Shown here: positions 60,289-64,000 of the stretch, piece after piece
Position numbering within the stretch: the stretch's first letter is position 1
Layout: each line of letters opens with the position of its first letter
Assembly (NCBI GenBank): GCA_002399975.1
Contig: DHER01000084.1
Span: 1 to 64,000 of the forward strand
DNA: 64,000 nt
Direction of reading: 5' to 3'
From: Firmicutes bacterium UBA4845
Lineage (GTDB): Bacteria; Bacillota; Clostridia; Tissierellales; Sedimentibacteraceae
The notes under the pieces: generated by a model
The model's database searches: none
Told to the model about the DNA's origin: nothing
Seen by the model: the letters and a program-made list of their open reading frames with translations, nothing else
Translations under genes and position numbers: made by a program

Positions 60289-61161
60289 ATGGAAATTTCA
60301 GAAAAAAACAATCAAATAATTATCCAGAACATAAAAGATTTTAATGTGACTCATATATTTAATTGTGGCCAGTGTTTCAGATGGAACATGGAAGCGGACG
60401 GATCTTATACGGGGGTAGTTAAAGACAAAGTAATAAACGTGGAGCAGGAAGGCTCCACTGTAATATTTAATAATATGGATATGGAAGGTTATGAAAATAT
60501 AATAAAAGAATATTTTGATTTAAACACGGACTACTCTGAAATAAAAAGATCTGTAAATACTGATGAAATTATGTCAGAAGCAATAAAATTCGGCAGCGGA
60601 ATAAGAATTTTAAATCAGGAAGAATGGGAAACGATGATTTCCTTCATGATTTCAGCAAACAACAGAATACCGATGATTAAAAGGGTTATAGAAAATTTAA
60701 GTTCATGCTTCGGAGAATTTATATGTAATTATAGAGGCAGGAATTATTATACATTTCCCGAAGCTGAGAAACTGGCTGAAGCTGATGTGGAAAAAATCCG
60801 TGAATGCAAGGCTGGATTCAGATCTCCAAGGTTAAAGAATGCTGCTGTAAGATTTTTAAATGAAAAAGATGTGGCTTATAATATAAAAAACAAGAGTTAC
60901 GATGAAGGGCTTGCATATCTTAAAACTTATGAGGGTATTGGGAATAAGGTTGCAAACTGTATTCTTTTGTTTTCAATGAGGAAGTTTGATACTTTTCCTG
61001 TGGATGTATGGGTGAGAAGGGTTATGCAGACCTTGTATGTGGACAAGGATACAAAGGACGCAGATATCAGGAAGTTCGCTGAAAATAAATTTGGAAAACT
61101 GTCAGGTTACGCTCAACAATATCTTTTTTATTATTCTCGTGAAAATGGTATTGGAAAGTGA
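60289..61161 (+). CDS. 8-oxoguanine DNA glycosylase/lyase (OGG1 family)
   Basis: A 290-residue glycosylase. The OGG N-terminal domain has FNCGQCFRWNMEADGSYTG. The HhH-GPD core has EWETMISFMISANNRIPMIKR, the hairpin YEGIGNKVANCILLFS with the Schiff-base lysine, and FPVDVWVRRVMQ with the catalytic Asp. It removes oxidised guanine from DNA and cuts the strand. It is transcribed with topB. GAAAGGACA precedes the ATG. Confidence 0.92.
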   Translation: MEISEKNNQIIIQNIKDFNVTHIFNCGQCFRWNMEADGSYTGVVKDKVINVEQEGSTVIFNNMDMEGYENIIKEYFDLNTDYSEIKRSVNTDEIMSEAIKFGSGIRILNQEEWETMISFMISANNRIPMIKRVIENLSSCFGEFICNYRGRNYYTFPEAEKLAEADVEKIRECKAGFRSPRLKNAAVRFLNEKDVAYNIKNKSYDEGLAYLKTYEGIGNKVANCILLFSMRKFDTFPVDVWVRRVMQTLYVDKDTKDADIRKFAENKFGKLSGYAQQYLFYYSRENGIGK

Positions 61162-61190
61162 TTGACAAACGTGTATTAATTGGCTATAAT
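61162..61190 (+). promoter_or_regulatory. Consensus promoter of the tRNA-Pro gene
   Basis: TTGACA (61162-61167), 17-bp spacer, TATAAT (61185-61190). It is 14 bases before the tRNA. Confidence 0.88.
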
Positions 61191-61203
61191 ATATTATTGT
61201 TGT

Positions 61204-61277
61204 CGGGGTGTAGCGAAGTTTGGTATCGCGCATGGTTCGGGACCATGAGGCCGAAGGTTCAAATCCTTTCACTCCGA
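61204..61277 (+). tRNA. tRNA-Pro (anticodon CGG)
   Basis: Acceptor CGGGGTG/CACTCCG (one G-T), anticodon stem CATGG/CCATG with loop TTCGGGA (anticodon CGG), T arm GAAGG TTCAAAT CCTTT and discriminator A. CCA is not encoded. Its 3' end is followed in 43 bases by an integrase gene, so it is a probable attachment site. Confidence 0.93.
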
Positions 61278-61319
61278 TTTTAGCATACAATCATTGAAAA
61301 AGAGCCGTTTTAAGGCCCT

Positions 61320-62267
61320 TTAAATTTTTATTTTAGAGTTATTTTTTACTAACCTATCACACGTAGAAATCTTAGAATAATCACTCTGCATATAGTATCT
61401 TGCTAAGTGAACGTACTTCCGGCAGGTACTTAAATCTTCATGACCCAGTATCAACTGCAAATTAAACATATCCCCGCCGTTAATTATATATCTTGTAGCA
61501 AATGTATGCCGAAGCAGATGAGGATTAAACTTCTTAAATCCAACTTTATGACGTAGACGGCATATAACACTTGTAACAGCCTTATCGGTCATACGAAGCC
61601 TATATTTACTAAGAAATAAAGCCTGTTCATCCACACTGTCAGGAATACGATACAATGTCATATACTTATAAAGAGCCTTTTTAAAACTTAAAGAAATAGG
61701 CACATATCTATCCTTAAAACCCTTAGCTTCATTAATTTTAATCATGTTGCTATTTAAAATAACATCAGATACATTCAAATTACAAACCTCCGAAAGCCTT
61801 AATCCTGCATCAACCATAGAAAGAAATATGCATTCATTTCTAACCGAAAGCTCACAATTAGAAAATGTCATCAACACTGTTTCAATTTGCTGTTCAGTTA
61901 ATATTTCCTTTATTTTCTTAGGCTTTTTAACAATCTGAACTTTATCAAATAATTTACTGCTTATATATCCATTATTATAGAGATATATAATAAAAGTCCT
62001 TACGTGAGTCATGTAAGTATTAACAGTAGTTCTCGTAAGCTTCTGACCTGGACGGCCAGACCAATAATTATTTCCTATAAAATCACGCTCTAAAAGATTT
62101 TTCTGATAAGACTTAATTAAATTAACCGATAATTCTGATACATCTACATCATTTGTAAAATCAACAAAATAACCTAAAACCCTTGTATACTGCTTAACAG
62201 TTTTTTTACTATTACCTTTAATCTCATTATCCATAAGAAACATATCAACCAACTTGCTAAGTTTCAT
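61320..62267 (-). CDS. Tyrosine recombinase/integrase
   Basis: 315 residues. The N-terminal SAM-like core-binding domain (KLVDMFLMDNEIKGNSKKTVKQYTRVL) precedes the catalytic domain. The catalytic Arg is in DAGLRLSEVCNL, His-x-x-Arg in NPHLLRHTFATRY, and the Tyr in STCRKYVHLARYYM; the last box begins LGHEDL. It should integrate and excise the element at tRNA-Pro. AGGAGA lies before the ATG. Its orientation, toward the tRNA, is usual. Confidence 0.92.
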   Translation of the reverse strand: MKLSKLVDMFLMDNEIKGNSKKTVKQYTRVLGYFVDFTNDVDVSELSVNLIKSYQKNLLERDFIGNNYWSGRPGQKLTRTTVNTYMTHVRTFIIYLYNNGYISSKLFDKVQIVKKPKKIKEILTEQQIETVLMTFSNCELSVRNECIFLSMVDAGLRLSEVCNLNVSDVILNSNMIKINEAKGFKDRYVPISLSFKKALYKYMTLYRIPDSVDEQALFLSKYRLRMTDKAVTSVICRLRHKVGFKKFNPHLLRHTFATRYIINGGDMFNLQLILGHEDLSTCRKYVHLARYYMQSDYSKISTCDRLVKNNSKIKI

Positions 62268-62332
62268 GCTTTATTCTCCTAAAAACTTATGTTCGATTTT
62301 ATATTTACATTTACAGAAAAAAATAGTATAAT

Positions 62333-63853
62333 TCAAGTAAAGATTTCACCTGTTTCAAGGTCAACAATACCATAAACAGGACGGTTATATACGGATGCAT
62401 CTGTATCTATCTTATTATTGAGCAGGTGCATTTTTTTATACTTGTACATCTTAAGCTTGTACATATCGTTATCATTCAAAGAAGATACAAACTGTAAGAT
62501 ATCCTCATAAACACTTGTACCTGTCCTATCCTCATACACATTAAAAGTACTAATAGCACGTGCAGCATTAAGCTTTACAAGCTCCTTATTCAATGTGCTG
62601 GTATACTCTCTAACAAGTTTTATATCCTCCGGAGGTATAATTACATCCACAAGTCTGGTATTACGAAGACGCTTCCAAAACGGAGCGTAATCACGACGAC
62701 TTTTATTAATATCCTTACTTTCATCAAACTTTTCAACAAAACGTAAGGTATCATTTGTAAGATAATCAATTACCAATGGCCTAAAATCAAGCTCCGTCAT
62801 AACATCAGCAAGAACACCTTCACGGCCACGAAAATTTTTAAAATTTATACTTCTGAAAAATTTACGCTTAGTCTGATATTCAAAATTAAGTATCATATTC
62901 ACTTTCGGAGTCAGCATATCCGCAAATTCCACCAAATCATCATAATTATTTATTTTAGTTCCATTTTGCTGATTAAGATAACCAGCTATACGATTCTTAA
63001 TAACGACATCCTGACCGTAATCATAATAAAATTTTAGCCTGGCCTTATGAAGATACTGCCAGGAACCACGCTTAAAGCATTCCTCATAAACGTAAAAATC
63101 ATACCGGCTTATTAAGCCATGGAAAAGCCACACCTTTAAAAACCAAGGTTTATAACCCATTTCAACAACTTCCTTACTTTTTAAATAAGCACGAAACAAT
63201 ATATTATTTGAAGTCAGGCGGCCCATACGTAAATAATCGAAATCAACACCTTCATCGCCAACAAAGCGGCCATGCATATCAAACTCATGGAGCCGAGAAA
63301 CGCGCATCTGCGCAATATTTTTAGGATTAAAAAATACTTCAACGTCCTGGACATAATTTGTATGCCAGCAAAAATCAATCCTGTTACTCTTCACACAAGA
63401 AACATTAATTCCATATTCGGATAATATTTTTTCCAAATCGGAAAATGAATACTCTAAAGCTTTTACTATACCATGAAGCCAAAGGAAATAACTCCGAAGC
63501 TGAACTATAATATTCGGAGTCTCCTTATTTTTTACATTTTCAGCAATAAGGAAAAGATATTCATCCGGAAGCTCCACATCATACTTATACTGTCCAAAAG
63601 TATATCCATTACACAAATATTGAGAACCTAAACTTGACTTCTTAAAATCACTTTTTAAGGCGGCTTCTTTATCTGCTTTAAGTACATTAATAAATTTCTT
63701 AAAATTAGATTCATCACATTCAATATTAACCGAATAATAATAAGTATCTATGTTATGTAAAAATTTCTGACGTTTGAAATCAAACCAATATACATTGTCC
63801 TTATTATCAAATTCACCATAAATTAATGTATTATTTACATACTTATCTATCAT
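62333..63853 (-). CDS. Probable replication initiation protein of the element
   Basis: 506 residues, soluble. I do not recognise it with confidence. The segment VKSNRIDFCWHTNYVQDVEVFF resembles the strand-helix region of plasmid/phage replication initiators (Rep_trans/gpII types), and SINFKNFRGREGVLADVM follows later. No complete HUH motif is identified. Start: ATG 63853 has AGAGGAG 10 bases upstream; the frame to 63901 has no site and would run into the inverted repeat. Beside an integrase it suggests an element that replicates after excision. Confidence 0.6.
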   Translation of the reverse strand: MIDKYVNNTLIYGEFDNKDNVYWFDFKRQKFLHNIDTYYYSVNIECDESNFKKFINVLKADKEAALKSDFKKSSLGSQYLCNGYTFGQYKYDVELPDEYLFLIAENVKNKETPNIIVQLRSYFLWLHGIVKALEYSFSDLEKILSEYGINVSCVKSNRIDFCWHTNYVQDVEVFFNPKNIAQMRVSRLHEFDMHGRFVGDEGVDFDYLRMGRLTSNNILFRAYLKSKEVVEMGYKPWFLKVWLFHGLISRYDFYVYEECFKRGSWQYLHKARLKFYYDYGQDVVIKNRIAGYLNQQNGTKINNYDDLVEFADMLTPKVNMILNFEYQTKRKFFRSINFKNFRGREGVLADVMTELDFRPLVIDYLTNDTLRFVEKFDESKDINKSRRDYAPFWKRLRNTRLVDVIIPPEDIKLVREYTSTLNKELVKLNAARAISTFNVYEDRTGTSVYEDILQFVSSLNDNDMYKLKMYKYKKMHLLNNKIDTDASVYNRPVYGIVDLETGEIFT

Positions 63854-63871
63854 AAATATAAACTCCTCTAA

Positions 63872-63897
63872 TTTGCGCAATACGCTGTATGCGCAAA
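63872..63897. repeat. Inverted repeat upstream of the Rep-like gene
   Basis: TTTGCGCA and TGCGCAAA flank a 10-base centre. It overlaps the leader of the Rep-like gene, so it may be an operator or part of an origin. Confidence 0.65.
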
Positions 63898-63960
63898 CCA
63901 TTTTATTATAATTTTGCTTTGAAATTTACAGAAATTTTGCTAAATTTATATGTATTTTCA

Positions 63961-63985
63961 TGGGGCGTGTTACAAGGCTGCCCCA
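63961..63985. repeat. GC-rich hairpin
   Basis: TGGGGC pairs with GCCCCA around a 13-base loop, about 65 bases from the inverted repeat. Its role is unclear. Confidence 0.4.
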
Positions 63986-64000
63986 CTATATTTAAAATTG

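Larger units (their letters stand above)
61278..64000 (-). mobile_element. Integrative element at tRNA-Pro (one end; continues beyond the window)
   Basis: A tyrosine integrase gene lies next to the 3' end of tRNA-Pro, and a replication-type protein gene is downstream of an inverted repeat. Both have low GC and few neighbours. The other end and the second att copy lie beyond base 64000, so the size and cargo are unknown. Confidence 0.78.

Overview
The window looks like chromosome from a low-GC, endospore-forming, anaerobic Firmicute (Clostridia or Tissierellia). Pointers are spoIVA, a collagen-like exosporium protein with a BclB-type C-terminal domain, SLH cell-wall anchoring, class III (oxygen-sensitive) ribonucleotide reductase, MotAB, and the Gram-positive sepF-yggT-ylmH-lspA-rluD-pyrR and yicC-remA-gmk-rpoZ-priA-def-fmt gene orders. 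Assignment to a genus is not possible from sequence alone.

Region 1 (about 1-27.5 kb) is dominated by cobalamin. Five plus-strand cobalamin riboswitches (near 0.8, 4.5, 12.0, 17.9 and 18.5 kb) share one cassette layout: TTGACA, 17 bp, TAnnAT, about 43 nt, aptamer, intrinsic terminator. A decayed half copy lies near 15.5 kb. A sixth riboswitch, with a canonical B12 box, lies on the minus strand at 10.6 kb, antisense to a yitT-type gene. The cassettes precede a MoxR/DUF58/DUF4129 operon, an SseB-like gene, nrdD-nrdG, a near-empty stretch, and a four-gene corrinoid uptake operon. That operon encodes an SLH-anchored alpha6/alpha6-barrel protein, a DUF4430 (transcobalamin-like) protein, EcfT, and an ABC-ABC-S-component fusion. 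It resembles a bacterial, split version of intrinsic factor feeding an ECF importer. Also here are a nitrogenase-like cluster (NifH fused to a NifD-like domain, a second NifD/K-like subunit, a small Cys protein) and a B12-binding radical SAM protein.

Region 2 (27.5-46 kb) is mostly core: a lipoprotein serpin, spoIVA (apparently starting at ATT), the ylm/sepF cluster to pyrR, rqcH, yicC-remA-gmk-rpoZ-priA-def-fmt. A 1.6 kb island with hicAB and an IS3 remnant sits at the pyrR 3' end between 67-bp direct repeats of that end.

Region 3 (46-61 kb) holds a TPP riboswitch before a DUF255 thioredoxin-domain gene broken by 20 extra bases, a sulfite reductase-like gene with a shortened CoA-disulfide-reductase/rhodanese gene, a LysR regulator, a Fe/B12-type ABC importer, ychF, an OB-fold protein, a class III aminotransferase, topB and an OGG-type glycosylase. 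Region 4 (61.2 kb to the end) is the start of an integrative element next to tRNA-Pro(CGG), with a tyrosine integrase and a probable replication protein.

Several genes show breaks or unusual starts: nrdD split by an in-frame TAA with a strong internal ribosome binding site, spoIVA without ATG/GTG/TTG, an A10 tract near the start of a HlyD-like gene, and the DUF255 insertion. Each could be biology or sequence error and is flagged separately.
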